Shown here one piece after another: positions 1 to 9,217 of a DNA stretch of 64,000 bases. This DNA is from HXMU1420-13 sp965249965 (GTDB lineage Bacteria > Bacteroidota > Rhodothermia > Balneolales > Balneolaceae). Position 1 is the stretch's first letter; each line of letters begins with the position of its first letter. The stretch covers positions 2,418,001 through 2,482,000 of the forward strand of contig OZ252262.1 of the NCBI GenBank assembly GCA_965249965.1, read 5' to 3'. Position numbers and translations under genes: made by a program. The notes under the pieces were generated by a model. The model saw only the letters and a program-made list of their open reading frames with translations, searched no databases and was not told where the DNA came from.

Positions 1-2181
1 CCAGGTTTGCCCAAAATCAGTGGTTTTGTAGATGTAGGTTTTAAATTCATCCTTACGATATCCGTTTAAAGATACATAAGCAGTAGCTTCATCGAATATA
101 GATGCGTGCACTTCGCTTACCCATCGACCTTGAGGTAGAAAATCTGATACTTTTGTCCAACTTGCACCACCATCTCGAGTTACCTGAATATTGCCATCAT
201 CTGTACCTATCCAAATCACAGAAAAACTTAGAGGCGATTCTGCAATAGTTGTGATTGTAGAATAGGGTACATCACCATTTGGTAGATCGTTGGATACATC
301 AGGACTGATTGGTGTCCAGGTTTTTCCTTCATCCATGCTTCGATTCAATCGCTGTGAACCAAAATAAAGGATGTCAGGATTATGATGACTGATATTCACC
401 GGTGTATTCCAATTATATCGATATCGAGGTTCGCCCACATCATGCCTAGGGGAAATTCGGTTGAAAGATTGCTCAGAAAGTACGGTTCTGAAATAATTTC
501 CGTATTGAAACCCCACGTAGACTACATCGGAGTTCCCTGGTTTAGGAGCCACATGCATACCATCACCGCCAAAAAGACGAGTCCATGGTTGTTCGCGATT
601 GCCGGTAGATGTTGATGGACCTTTAAAGGTACCGTTATCTTGTAATCCGCCATAAATGTTATAAGGCTCTTCCATATCCACATTTACAGTATAAAATTGA
701 CCAACTGCAGCCGTATTGTGATGAATGAAATTCTCACCTCCATCATGACTTTCATACAAGCCGCCATCGTTTCCGAGCAGAAGGTGCTCCGAGTCGTTTG
801 GGTTAATCCAAAGTGCTTGATGATCGGCATGAACTCTTTGATTATTTGCTACGTGTTTCCATGTTTTACCACCATCTATGGATTTTAAAAACCGTACCCC
901 CAGTATGTAAATAGTATCCGGATTATTCGGATCCACCCGAATTTCGCCGAAATAATATCCATAGGTAAAGTACACTCCATCTAAGGGGTATTCATTCATT
1001 TTTGTCCATGAATTTCCGCCATCATCCGAGCGATAAACTTCTGCTCCGATAATTTCAGTATCAAAAAGTGCCGAGTTGGCATCCCCTAGAAATTCTGCCA
1101 ATGCGATAGGCTCATATTCGCCGGCTTCAATATCGGCTTTTACTTTCACAGCATCGTATTCTGCAGGAAAACCACTTCTTCTCAAATATTGATTCAGTTT
1201 TTGATTATCGAGTTTTTGAAAGTCTGATTCGGAGATATTTACAAATGTATTTTGTGTGATTTCATCGGGGTTAACATCTCTTTCGGTTCTGGTTTCTTCC
1301 TGATTATCAACGCTCACGTACATTATATTTGGATTGGAATGTGAGATGTCAATGCCCATTCTTCCAACATGTTCTCCATCAGGTAGTCCATTAATTACTT
1401 TCTCCCACGATTCTCCACCATCCACAGATTTGTATAAGCCACTTCCTTCACCGCCTTCTTTAAAATTCCATGCTTCCCGGTCACGTTCCCAGGCAGTTGC
1501 CCAAAGTAATTCAGGGTCGTTCGGGTGAATTATCAAATCTATAACCCCGGTTGAGTCATTTATGAAGAGAGTTTTAGACCAGGTCTCGCCACCATCTGTA
1601 GTTTTATATACACCTCGCTCAGCATTATCTGAGTAAAGTGCTCCCATACTTGCCACCCAAGCGGTGTTTTCATCTCTTGGATGAGTTACGATACGCCCAA
1701 TGTGCTGTGTATTTCTTAAACCAACATAATCCCAGTTTACACCACCATCTATTGATTTGTAGACTCCGGTACCTGCATAAGTTGATCTCGAACTATTATT
1801 CTCGCCGGTACCGGCCCAGAGTACATCAGAATTAGCTCTGGAAATTGCGATATCACCAATTCCAAGTGCTCCCCCAATGTGATCAAAAATAGGAAACATA
1901 GTATTTCCGCTGTTTATCGTTTTAAAAATTCCGGCCGACCCAAACGCTGTATAAAATACTTTTGAATCCTCTGGGTGAACTGCGATGTCTGATACTCGTC
2001 CACTCATTACAACGGGACCTACATTTCGAATAGGGTAGTCGTTAAAAATTGAGTTTTGGTAATGTTCATTTCGTTCCTGGATAGATTCTTCTAATTCCTG
2101 AACAGTAGTTGGCTGAATTTGTGCTGATAAGTGCGAACTAAAAAAAAGCCCGAGAAAGAGTAGACGTAAAGTAAATCCCAT
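1..2181 (-). CDS. Secreted VPS10/sortilin-like Asp-box propeller protein, C-terminus cut by window
   Basis: The frame opens at an ATG at 2179-2181 and stays open for 727 codons to base 1, so the C-terminus lies outside the window. It begins with a Sec signal peptide (MGFTLRLLFLGLFFSSHLSA). Next comes a stretch typical of the 'glycosyl hydrolase / VPS10 domain' family, IRNVGPVVMSGRVSDIAVHP. Repeats of the Asp-box type follow; the last in the window reads KTTDFGQTW. Such proteins form large beta-propellers and are exported. They are common in Bacteroidota, but substrates are rarely known and the glycosyl-hydrolase label is often unproven. The gene is divergent from the rimP operon. Family assignment is firm, function is not. 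Confidence 0.85.
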   Translation of the reverse strand, partial: MGFTLRLLFLGLFFSSHLSAQIQPTTVQELEESIQERNEHYQNSIFNDYPIRNVGPVVMSGRVSDIAVHPEDSKVFYTAFGSAGIFKTINSGNTMFPIFDHIGGALGIGDIAISRANSDVLWAGTGENNSSRSTYAGTGVYKSIDGGVNWDYVGLRNTQHIGRIVTHPRDENTAWVASMGALYSDNAERGVYKTTDGGETWSKTLFINDSTGVIDLIIHPNDPELLWATAWERDREAWNFKEGGEGSGLYKSVDGGESWEKVINGLPDGEHVGRMGIDISHSNPNIMYVSVDNQEETRTERDVNPDEITQNTFVNISESDFQKLDNQKLNQYLRRSGFPAEYDAVKVKADIEAGEYEPIALAEFLGDANSALFDTEIIGAEVYRSDDGGNSWTKMNEYPLDGVYFTYGYYFGEIRVDPNNPDTIYILGVRFLKSIDGGKTWKHVANNQRVHADHQALWINPNDSEHLLLGNDGGLYESHDGGENFIHHNTAAVGQFYTVNVDMEEPYNIYGGLQDNGTFKGPSTSTGNREQPWTRLFGGDGMHVAPKPGNSDVVYVGFQYGNYFRTVLSEQSFNRISPRHDVGEPRYRYNWNTPVNISHHNPDILYFGSQRLNRSMDEGKTWTPISPDVSNDLPNGDVPYSTITTIAESPLSFSVIWIGTDDGNIQVTRDGGASWTKVSDFLPQGRWVSEVHASIFDEATAYVSLNGYRKDEFKTYIYKTTDFGQTW

Positions 2182-2286
2182 AATTATTTTATTGATGCAT
2201 TGATTGGCAGGATGATATAAAATTGCAGTCACAGAAATTATAAAAATTCGTTGCGTGTTTATTTCAAACAAAACGAGCTCAATTCA

Positions 2287-2317
2287 TTGAAATTCATACT
2301 AAATAAGTCTACCTTTG
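2287..2317 (+). promoter_or_regulatory. Bacteroidota-type promoter of the rimP-nusA-infB operon
   Basis: The -7 element TACCTTTG (2310-2317) matches TAnnTTTG exactly, and a -33 TTG lies at 2287-2289, 20 bp upstream. Transcription should start near 2324, just before the leader hairpin. This placement rules out the upstream TTG at 2315 as the rimP start. Confidence 0.75.
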
Positions 2318-2324
2318 GGGAGCG

Positions 2325-2356
2325 GTGAGCGTCGGAAGGCACTCACTTTTTTTTGT
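2325..2356 (+). terminator. Terminator-like leader hairpin before rimP
   Basis: Arms GTGAG (2325-2329) and CTCAC (2342-2346) flank a 12-nt loop and are followed by a run of eight T. Because it sits in the 5' leader of the operon, it would act as an attenuator rather than an end-of-gene terminator. The stem is short, so efficiency is uncertain. Confidence 0.5.
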
Positions 2357-2371
2357 TTCTGGATTTTGGCT

Positions 2372-2839
2372 ATGACACCCGACATTACGAATCAAATTAA
2401 AGAGCTCGCGGCTCCTCTAGCAGAGGAACGTGGGTTATTTCTGGTTGATGTAGAATTAAAAGCTGCATCAGGTAATGAACTATGGGTGTATTTAGATGGC
2501 GAAGATCGTGGTGTTAATCTCGATGAATGTGCAGATATCAGCAGAGAATTAGGTTTTCTGATTGATGCACATGAATTATTGGAGGCGAAGTATCGACTGA
2601 ATGTTTCTTCACCGGGATTAAGCAGGCCATTGATCGATTTTCGTCAATATCTAAAGAATATTGGCAGAATCATTAAAGTACGGTATAAAGGCACAGAAAA
2701 AACAAAGAAAGTGAAAGGTGTACTGCAACACGCAACGCAAGAATTTTTAACAGTTATAGAAACTGAGGGAAAAGAAACTCAGGAACATTTAATCCCGATG
2801 GAAGAAGTGTTAGAGGCAAAAATAGTCCCTCAAATTTAA
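2372..2839 (+). CDS. rimP: Ribosome maturation factor RimP
   Basis: RimP helps late assembly of the 30S ribosomal subunit. The 155-residue product starting at ATG 2372 (MTPDITNQIKELAAPLAEER) has the usual RimP length. It shows the N-terminal alpha/beta domain with LFLVDVELK and the signature SPGLSRPL before a C-terminal SH3-like barrel. A longer frame from TTG 2315 exists but would overlap the promoter and leader hairpin, so I reject it. It is the first gene of the operon, with nusA starting 7 bp downstream. Confidence 0.93.
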   Translation: MTPDITNQIKELAAPLAEERGLFLVDVELKAASGNELWVYLDGEDRGVNLDECADISRELGFLIDAHELLEAKYRLNVSSPGLSRPLIDFRQYLKNIGRIIKVRYKGTEKTKKVKGVLQHATQEFLTVIETEGKETQEHLIPMEEVLEAKIVPQI

Positions 2840-2846
2840 AACGTAC

Positions 2847-4097
2847 ATGCAGAACGATTTATCAAAACAAATTATCTCATCATTTGCTGAAATTGCAAAA
2901 GACAAAGGTATCGATCGCGATTTGTTGTTATCAATTTTGGAAGATGTATTCCGAACAATGATTCGCAAGAAGTACGAAACTGATGACGCATTTGAAGTAA
3001 TTTTAAATGCCGATCGTGGTGAAATCCAGATTTTGCATGTTCAGGAAGTTGTACCTGCTGAGGAATTAAGTGATCCTGTTGCTGAAATTACACTTGAAGA
3101 TGCTCAAAAAATCGATCCTGATATTGAATTGTATGATGAATTAGCCCAGGAAGTGCAAATCTTTGATTTCGGACGCAGAGCTGTAATGATGGCTCGACAA
3201 CAACTGGCGCAAAGAATTCGTGAAATTGAAAAAGACAATATCTACGAAGACTATACCGACCGAGTTGGAGAGATCATTTTAGGAGATGTTTATCAAGTTC
3301 GCCATAACAAAGACATTTTGGTAAACCATAATGGCATTGAGCTTCTTCTTCCAAAAAACGAACAAATTTATAAAGATCGTTACCGTAAAGGAGATACTAT
3401 TCGTGCAGTTGTGATTGGTGTACATATGCGTAATGGCAATCCTACAGTAGTAATCTCACGTACGTCTGAATTATTTCTTGAGCGTTTATTCGAAAATGAA
3501 ATTCCGGAAGTGTTTGATGGTATTATCGAACTAGTAAAAATTGCTCGTGCTCCGGGAGATCGCTCGAAAGTTGCTGTGCTCTCTCACGACGAACGCGTAG
3601 ATCCGGTTGGAGCTTGTGTAGGAATGAAAGGTATTAGAATTCATGCGATTGTACGAGAGCTGCAAAACGAAAATATAGATGTAATTAACTACACCAAAGA
3701 CAAAATTGAGTTCATTAAACGCGCATTACAGCCTGCGGATGTACTTAAAGTTGAGCTAACGGAAGATGGCGCAAAAGCCAATGTATTGGTGCCAGCTGAT
3801 GAAGTATCGAAGGCAATTGGTAAAGGCGGTGTAAACATTCGATTGGCTTCGAAGCTAACAGAATGTGAGATTGATGTTTACCGTGAAGTAGAAGAAGAAG
3901 ATGATATTGATATCAATGAATTTGAGGAGGATTTCGGTGCCGAAATCATCGCAAAACTCCATGATATCGGATGTGATACGGCAAGATCAGTACTTGATCT
4001 TGATAAAGATGAAATTGTACGAAGAACAAATGGCGATATCGATGTTGAGCAAGCAGCGAAAATAATCGAAGTAATTGCCTATGAATTTGATGATTAA
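2847..4097 (+). CDS. nusA: Transcription termination/antitermination factor NusA
   Basis: NusA binds RNA polymerase and controls pausing, termination and antitermination. The 416 residues show the N-terminal polymerase-binding domain (1-~125), an S1 domain (~135-200), then two KH domains. The motif AIGKGGVNIRLASKLT near residue 325-340 is the KH GXXG loop. After the KH domains comes a short acidic tail with a helix-hairpin-helix-like segment. The length is typical for Bacteroidota, which lack the long C-terminal AR repeats of enterobacteria. The rimP-nusA-infB order is widely conserved. Confidence 0.96.
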   Translation: MQNDLSKQIISSFAEIAKDKGIDRDLLLSILEDVFRTMIRKKYETDDAFEVILNADRGEIQILHVQEVVPAEELSDPVAEITLEDAQKIDPDIELYDELAQEVQIFDFGRRAVMMARQQLAQRIREIEKDNIYEDYTDRVGEIILGDVYQVRHNKDILVNHNGIELLLPKNEQIYKDRYRKGDTIRAVVIGVHMRNGNPTVVISRTSELFLERLFENEIPEVFDGIIELVKIARAPGDRSKVAVLSHDERVDPVGACVGMKGIRIHAIVRELQNENIDVINYTKDKIEFIKRALQPADVLKVELTEDGAKANVLVPADEVSKAIGKGGVNIRLASKLTECEIDVYREVEEEDDIDINEFEEDFGAEIIAKLHDIGCDTARSVLDLDKDEIVRRTNGDIDVEQAAKIIEVIAYEFDD

Positions 4098-4152
4098 TTC
4101 ATAACAGATTAGATCAAATTTCTTTAGTTTAGACCAGAATTAGATAGCAAAT

Positions 4153-7065
4153 ATGCCCATAAATCGACCAAAACCATTATTCAAAGTAGCCTCTGAGTTC
4201 AACGTATCTACTCAATCGATTATAGATACGCTTTCGGATAATGGATTTACTGCAGCTAATCGACCAAACTTCAAAATCACCGCAGAGATGTACGAAGTGT
4301 TGGATAATGTTTATGGGGAGGATAAAGCGCGAAGTTTAGATCATGAGCGTGCGAAGGAAGAGTACGAAAGCCGTCGCAGTCATATGATGAATCAGCGCAA
4401 CGAAAGCGTTACCCTCGATAACATTCTCGAACCTCTAGATGAACTTGCTCCAATCGACCCTGCCACTCCATCTTCGATAGAAGAAGAATTAATTGGGGGT
4501 CTTGAACCAATTTCTGATGAAGAGCCTGCTCTTGAACCTGCTGATGAAGAGGAAGAAGTACAAGAGAAAGCACAAGAAGTGGTAGAAACTCAAGTTGAAG
4601 ACACGGAAGTTGAGGAAACTGCCAATGAAGAACCCGAACCAACTCCAGAGCCAGAAACCGAAGTAGCGGAAGAAGAGCCAGTTGCTGCTGAAGCAGAGGT
4701 TGAACTTGCTGAAGAAGCAGAGGTTGCAGAACAAGTTACCGAAGAAGCAATCGCCGAAGAAAGTGAGGAAGAAGCTACATCAGATACGGATGAAGAAGAG
4801 GAATCTGATGAAGATAAGGAAATTGAAGCAGAGGATAGCGAAGAAGAGGTAGATGATGAGGACGACGAAGAAGAGCAGACTGATGCGGATGGTAAAATTA
4901 TTCGTGGGCGAGCTAATAAATTAAAAGGGACTAAAGTACTTGGTAAAACAGCATTTACCAACGATTTAACGTCAGACTCGAAAGTACGTAAGAAAAGAAA
5001 GCGTAGAAAAGAACGCCCCACAGAAACTGATCTTAAGGCAAAAAGAGATTCTCAAAAAGACGGAGACAATAAAAAAACTGACGCCAAACGTCCGCAAAGA
5101 AAAAATCAACCTAAGAAAGCGAAACCCAAGAAGGAAAAGGCTGAGGTTGATGCGATTGACGTTGATAAGATGATGCGCGAGACCTTGAAAAAGATGCAAG
5201 GCAAAACTACTGTTGGTAGTAAGCGTGGTAAACGTCGTCGTCAGCGTAAGGAAGAGCGGGAAGAAGAGTTGATGAATCAACAGGAGATGCAGGAACTCGA
5301 AAGCGAGACTATCGAAGTTACTGAATTCATTACTGCAAATGATTTGGCCGAAGAACTCGGAGTTGGTGTTAACGATATTATATCAGCATGTATGAGCATT
5401 GGATTGATGATTACCATCAACCAACGCCTTGATGCAGGAACCATCGAATTGGTTGCCGGTGAATTTGATAAAGAAGTGAAGTTCATCGATGCAGAAGAAC
5501 TTGTAGTTGAATTAGAAGAGGAAGAAGATTCGGAAGAAGATCAGAAACCTAGGGCGCCAATTATTACGGTAATGGGCCACGTAGATCATGGTAAAACCTC
5601 TTTACTCGATTACATTCGTGAAGCGCGAGTTGCCGAAGGCGAAGCTGGTGGTATCACGCAGCACGTGGGTGCTTACGAAGTAGTCCACAACGATCGGAAA
5701 ATCACTTTCCTTGATACTCCTGGTCACGAAGCTTTTACGGCTATGCGTTCTCGTGGTGCACAAGCCACTGATATTGTGATTCTTGTTGTAGCTGCAGATG
5801 ATTCTGTGATGCCACAAACTGTTGAGGCGATAAACCACGCAAAAGCAGCCGGAGTGCCCATGGTTGTAGCCATTAATAAAATGGATAAAGACGGCGCATC
5901 CCCGGATAAAATTAAGCAGCAATTAACCGATTACGACGTACTTGTAGAAGATTGGGGTGGTACTGTTCAATACGCTCCTGTTTCTGCTAAAACTGGGTTT
6001 GGTATCGACGACTTACTTGAAAAAGTATTAATTGAAGCTGAATTACTTGAGCTCAAAGCTAATCCTGATCGTCGTGCAGATGGAGTTGTACTAGAAGCCC
6101 GCTTAGATAAGGGAAAAGGTATTGTTGCTAATATTTTGATTCAAAATGGAACTATGAATGTGGGTGATCCATTTGTTGCAGGCCCATGTTTTGGTCGGGT
6201 ACGAGCTATGGAAAACTCGCGTGGAAATCGAATTGAAAATGCCGGACCAGCAACGCCGCTTCAGTTAACCGGTTTCGATGATATGCCTCAAGCAGGTGAT
6301 AAAATTGTTGTTGCCGCTGATGAAAAATCAGCGAAAGAAGTGGCTAATCAACGCCAGCAAATCCGACGCGAGCAAGCAATGCGTAAGACTAAGCACATGA
6401 CGCTTGATGATTTATCCAGACGACTTGCACTTGGCGAAGTTTCTGAACTGAATATCATTATTAAGGCTGATGTGGATGGTTCAATCGAAGCATTGTCAGG
6501 CTCATTGCAAAAAATAAGTACCGATGAAGTAGCTGTAAATATTATTCATACTGGTGCTGGAGCAATCTCTGAATCGGATGTATTATTGGCCTCAGCTTCT
6601 GATGCGATTATTATTGGTTTCCAGGTTCGTCCAACTGCTCAAGCCAGAAAACTTGCAGAAACTGAAGAAATTGATATCCGCCTGTTCTCTGTAATTTATG
6701 ATGCAATAGACGAAGTAAGAGATGCTCTTGAAGGACTCCTAAGTCCAGAATTGAAAGAGCAAATGCTAGGTATTGTTGAAGTACGTGAAACGTTCAAAGT
6801 TTCGAAAGTTGGTACAATTGCCGGGTGCTATGTAACCGAAGGAAAGATTGATCGAAATAATCCTATTCGAATTATTCGTGAAGGTGTAGTGATTTACGAC
6901 GGAGCAATTGGAGCGTTAAAACGTTTTAAAGACGATGTTAAAGAAGTTGCCTCCGGATATGAATGTGGAATTAGCATTCAAGGATACAACGACATTAAAG
7001 TTGGCGACATGTTCGAGAGCTACAAAATCACCGAAGAAAAACGTACACTCGAAGACGCAAACTAA
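4153..7065 (+). CDS. infB: Translation initiation factor IF-2
   Basis: IF-2 is the GTPase that brings initiator tRNA to the 30S subunit. The 970-residue protein has an IF2 N-terminal domain (1-55), then a very acidic, low-complexity linker of Glu/Ala/Val repeats (about 85-250). A Lys/Arg-rich segment (about 270-370) and a second IF2 N-terminal-type domain follow. The GTPase domain starts near 470, with G1 GHVDHGKTS, G3 DTPGHE and G4 NKMD. Domains II-IV complete the protein. The acidic linker creates long antisense Ser-rich reading frames that are artefacts. Confidence 0.97.
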   Translation: MPINRPKPLFKVASEFNVSTQSIIDTLSDNGFTAANRPNFKITAEMYEVLDNVYGEDKARSLDHERAKEEYESRRSHMMNQRNESVTLDNILEPLDELAPIDPATPSSIEEELIGGLEPISDEEPALEPADEEEEVQEKAQEVVETQVEDTEVEETANEEPEPTPEPETEVAEEEPVAAEAEVELAEEAEVAEQVTEEAIAEESEEEATSDTDEEEESDEDKEIEAEDSEEEVDDEDDEEEQTDADGKIIRGRANKLKGTKVLGKTAFTNDLTSDSKVRKKRKRRKERPTETDLKAKRDSQKDGDNKKTDAKRPQRKNQPKKAKPKKEKAEVDAIDVDKMMRETLKKMQGKTTVGSKRGKRRRQRKEEREEELMNQQEMQELESETIEVTEFITANDLAEELGVGVNDIISACMSIGLMITINQRLDAGTIELVAGEFDKEVKFIDAEELVVELEEEEDSEEDQKPRAPIITVMGHVDHGKTSLLDYIREARVAEGEAGGITQHVGAYEVVHNDRKITFLDTPGHEAFTAMRSRGAQATDIVILVVAADDSVMPQTVEAINHAKAAGVPMVVAINKMDKDGASPDKIKQQLTDYDVLVEDWGGTVQYAPVSAKTGFGIDDLLEKVLIEAELLELKANPDRRADGVVLEARLDKGKGIVANILIQNGTMNVGDPFVAGPCFGRVRAMENSRGNRIENAGPATPLQLTGFDDMPQAGDKIVVAADEKSAKEVANQRQQIRREQAMRKTKHMTLDDLSRRLALGEVSELNIIIKADVDGSIEALSGSLQKISTDEVAVNIIHTGAGAISESDVLLASASDAIIIGFQVRPTAQARKLAETEEIDIRLFSVIYDAIDEVRDALEGLLSPELKEQMLGIVEVRETFKVSKVGTIAGCYVTEGKIDRNNPIRIIREGVVIYDGAIGALKRFKDDVKEVASGYECGISIQGYNDIKVGDMFESYKITEEKRTLEDAN

Positions 7066-7082
7066 CCTGAAAAACAGATTCA

Positions 7083-7454
7083 ATGAGTTTCAGAGTAGAA
7101 CGACTTGGCGAGTTACTCAAGCGAGATCTTGGTGAAATTATCCAACGAGAATTTCAGCCTGAAGGTACGTTTGTAACTGTAACTCAAGTTAGAGTAACTC
7201 CAGATTTATCCATTGCAAAAGTATATTTAAGCGTTTTTGCTCCAGGTCGTGACAATCAGGTTGTATTTGAGTTTATTGATGAGCGCGTCTCGCAAATCAG
7301 GCATAAATTAGCCGGACGTATTAAAAATCAGGTTCGTAAAATTCCAGAACTGCATTTTTATGCAGATGATACCGCCGAATATGTAAACAAAATGGAAGGG
7401 TTGTTCAAAAAAATAGATGAACAACCTAAAGCGCCCACCGACGAAGAAGAATAA
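7083..7454 (+). CDS. rbfA: Ribosome-binding factor A
   Basis: RbfA is a KH-type factor needed for 16S rRNA 5' end maturation and cold adaptation. The 123 residues begin MSFRVERLGELLKRDLGEII and carry the family strand VTPDLSIAKVYLSVF and an RHKLAGRIKNQVRKIPEL segment. The gene lies 17 bp after infB. Its TAA stop shares one base with the truB start, which suggests translational coupling. Confidence 0.95.
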   Translation: MSFRVERLGELLKRDLGEIIQREFQPEGTFVTVTQVRVTPDLSIAKVYLSVFAPGRDNQVVFEFIDERVSQIRHKLAGRIKNQVRKIPELHFYADDTAEYVNKMEGLFKKIDEQPKAPTDEEE

Positions 7455-8191
7455 TGGCCAAAGCTCCTGAATTGGCCACCTTGCCTGTATTTGGATCTCA
7501 TAATTTGCCATCACCGGAATTTGATTTTCAATCTGGCACCGTAATTCTTGTTAATAAACCGCAGGGTTGGACCAGTTTTGATGTAGTTAAATACCTGCGT
7601 GGTAGAGTTAAATGCAAGAAAGTGGGTCACGCCGGAACTCTTGATCCAATGGCAACCGGCTTGCTGATTTTATGCACGGGTAAAGCCACAAAAACCATAG
7701 ATCAAATTCAAGGGCAGGAAAAATCTTATCTCGCTGAAATCACTTTTGGTGGAAGAACTCCAAGCTATGACGCTGAATCAAATGTTGAGGAAGAAGCTGC
7801 TTTTGATCATATAACACTTAAGAACATACAGCAGGTTTTGAGAAATCAGTTTAATGGCGAAATAATGCAGGTTCCACCAATGTACTCGGCATTAAAACGC
7901 GATGGAAAAAAGTTATACGAACTTGCAAGAAGAGGGAAAACCATTGAGCTTGAACCTAGACCCGTAACAATACATAGAGCCACAATTGTTGCTTTCCAAG
8001 CGCCTAGGTTAGAAATCGAAATAATCTGCAGCAAGGGTACATATATTCGTTCTATAGCTCATGATCTTGGCAAAGCTCTGGGATCACTTGGATATTTAAG
8101 TGCGTTGGAACGAACATCTATTGGAAATTATTCGAACACAAATGCAATGTCACCGCATCAATACAACGAAATTCTAAATCCCGATGGCTAA
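7454..8191 (+). CDS. truB: tRNA pseudouridine(55) synthase TruB
   Basis: TruB makes pseudouridine 55 in the T-loop of tRNAs. The catalytic motif GHAGTLDPMATGLL holds the nucleophilic Asp of the TruB family, preceded by NKPQGWTSFDVV. A second family segment, SKGTYIRSIAHDLG, lies near the C-terminal side. At 245 residues it has the catalytic domain with only a short C-terminal extension. It overlaps rbfA by one base and ribF by 8 bp, so all three are in one transcript. Confidence 0.96.
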   Translation: MAKAPELATLPVFGSHNLPSPEFDFQSGTVILVNKPQGWTSFDVVKYLRGRVKCKKVGHAGTLDPMATGLLILCTGKATKTIDQIQGQEKSYLAEITFGGRTPSYDAESNVEEEAAFDHITLKNIQQVLRNQFNGEIMQVPPMYSALKRDGKKLYELARRGKTIELEPRPVTIHRATIVAFQAPRLEIEIICSKGTYIRSIAHDLGKALGSLGYLSALERTSIGNYSNTNAMSPHQYNEILNPDG

Positions 8192-9113
8192 ACTGACTCA
8201 CCTTAATGAAGTGAACTTTCACCAAAATTCGGTGGTAACCGTGGGTACATTTGATGGTGTGCATGAAGGTCATCGTGCGTTAATGGAAACATTGGTTCGG
8301 GCTGCCAAAAAGCGTAATGCCAGGAGTGTTGTCGTTACATTCGACCCTCATCCGCGTACCATAATCCATTCAAAATCGGATGGAATAAAACTATTAACAA
8401 CTTTACGAGAAAGAGCTGAAGTTCTCGAAACGATAGGTGTGGACGAATTAGTGGTAATTCCATTTACCCGTGATTTTTCATTATTAAGTAGCGAAGAGTT
8501 TGTGAAGGATGTGATCTATGAAAAGATCGGAATCAGTGAATTTGTAATTGGTTACGATCATCATTTTGGGAAAGATCGGTCCGGGACCATTGAAACGCTT
8601 GAAACTTTGAGTCCGATTTTAGGATTTGATGTACAGGTTGTCACCAAAAAGGAGATGGGGGAGACAACAATAAGTAGTACAGTTATCAGAAAAGAAATAA
8701 TGGAAGAGGGGCGAATGAACCGGGCTGCTCAGCTTTTAGGGCGACCCTATATGCTTAATGCACTCGTAATTCATGGTGATGAACGAGGCCGAACCATTGG
8801 ATTTCCAACTGCAAATCTTCAACCAGAACATCAGGATAAAGCGCTCCCAAAAAATGGTATTTATGCCGTGAAAGTTCGGGTAGATGAAGAATGGTATAAT
8901 GGAATGATGAATATTGGCGTTCGCCCAACATTTGATGGTCAACAAAAATCACTTGAAGTAAATATTTTCGAATTTGACCAAATGATTTATGGGAAAATGG
9001 TACAAATTCGATTTTTTGATCGCATTCGGGATGAGCAAAAATTTGATGGTCTTCAAGGATTGAAACATCAACTAAATATTGATAAAAAAGCCGCTATTAA
9101 AATTTTGGGTTAA
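8184..9113 (+). CDS. ribF: Bifunctional riboflavin kinase / FAD synthetase
   Basis: The enzyme converts riboflavin to FMN and then FAD. The N-terminal nucleotidyltransferase half shows TVGTFDGVHEGHRAL and FDPHPR. The C-terminal kinase half has GRTIGFPTANLQP and the Asn/Glu region NIGVRPTFDG...LEVNIFEFD. The length of 309 is standard. It closes the operon. I see no strong terminator in the 104 bp that follow. Confidence 0.96.
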   Translation: MAKLTHLNEVNFHQNSVVTVGTFDGVHEGHRALMETLVRAAKKRNARSVVVTFDPHPRTIIHSKSDGIKLLTTLRERAEVLETIGVDELVVIPFTRDFSLLSSEEFVKDVIYEKIGISEFVIGYDHHFGKDRSGTIETLETLSPILGFDVQVVTKKEMGETTISSTVIRKEIMEEGRMNRAAQLLGRPYMLNALVIHGDERGRTIGFPTANLQPEHQDKALPKNGIYAVKVRVDEEWYNGMMNIGVRPTFDGQQKSLEVNIFEFDQMIYGKMVQIRFFDRIRDEQKFDGLQGLKHQLNIDKKAAIKILG

Positions 9114-9217
9114 CCTCATCAGCCGAACAATTTGGGAAGCATAAAGTCGAAATTGGGTATTTGACTCTACCTTGATATTCCTCATCTTATCAATGATTAT
9201 TCATTCATATAATTCGT

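Noticed and set aside
2315..2371. Upstream TTG start for rimP
   Set aside because: It lies within the -7 promoter element and the leader hairpin, and the product would have a non-family extension.
4590..5021. Long Ser-rich antisense frame inside infB
   Set aside because: It mirrors the acidic Glu/Ala linker of IF-2 on the other strand and has no independent support.
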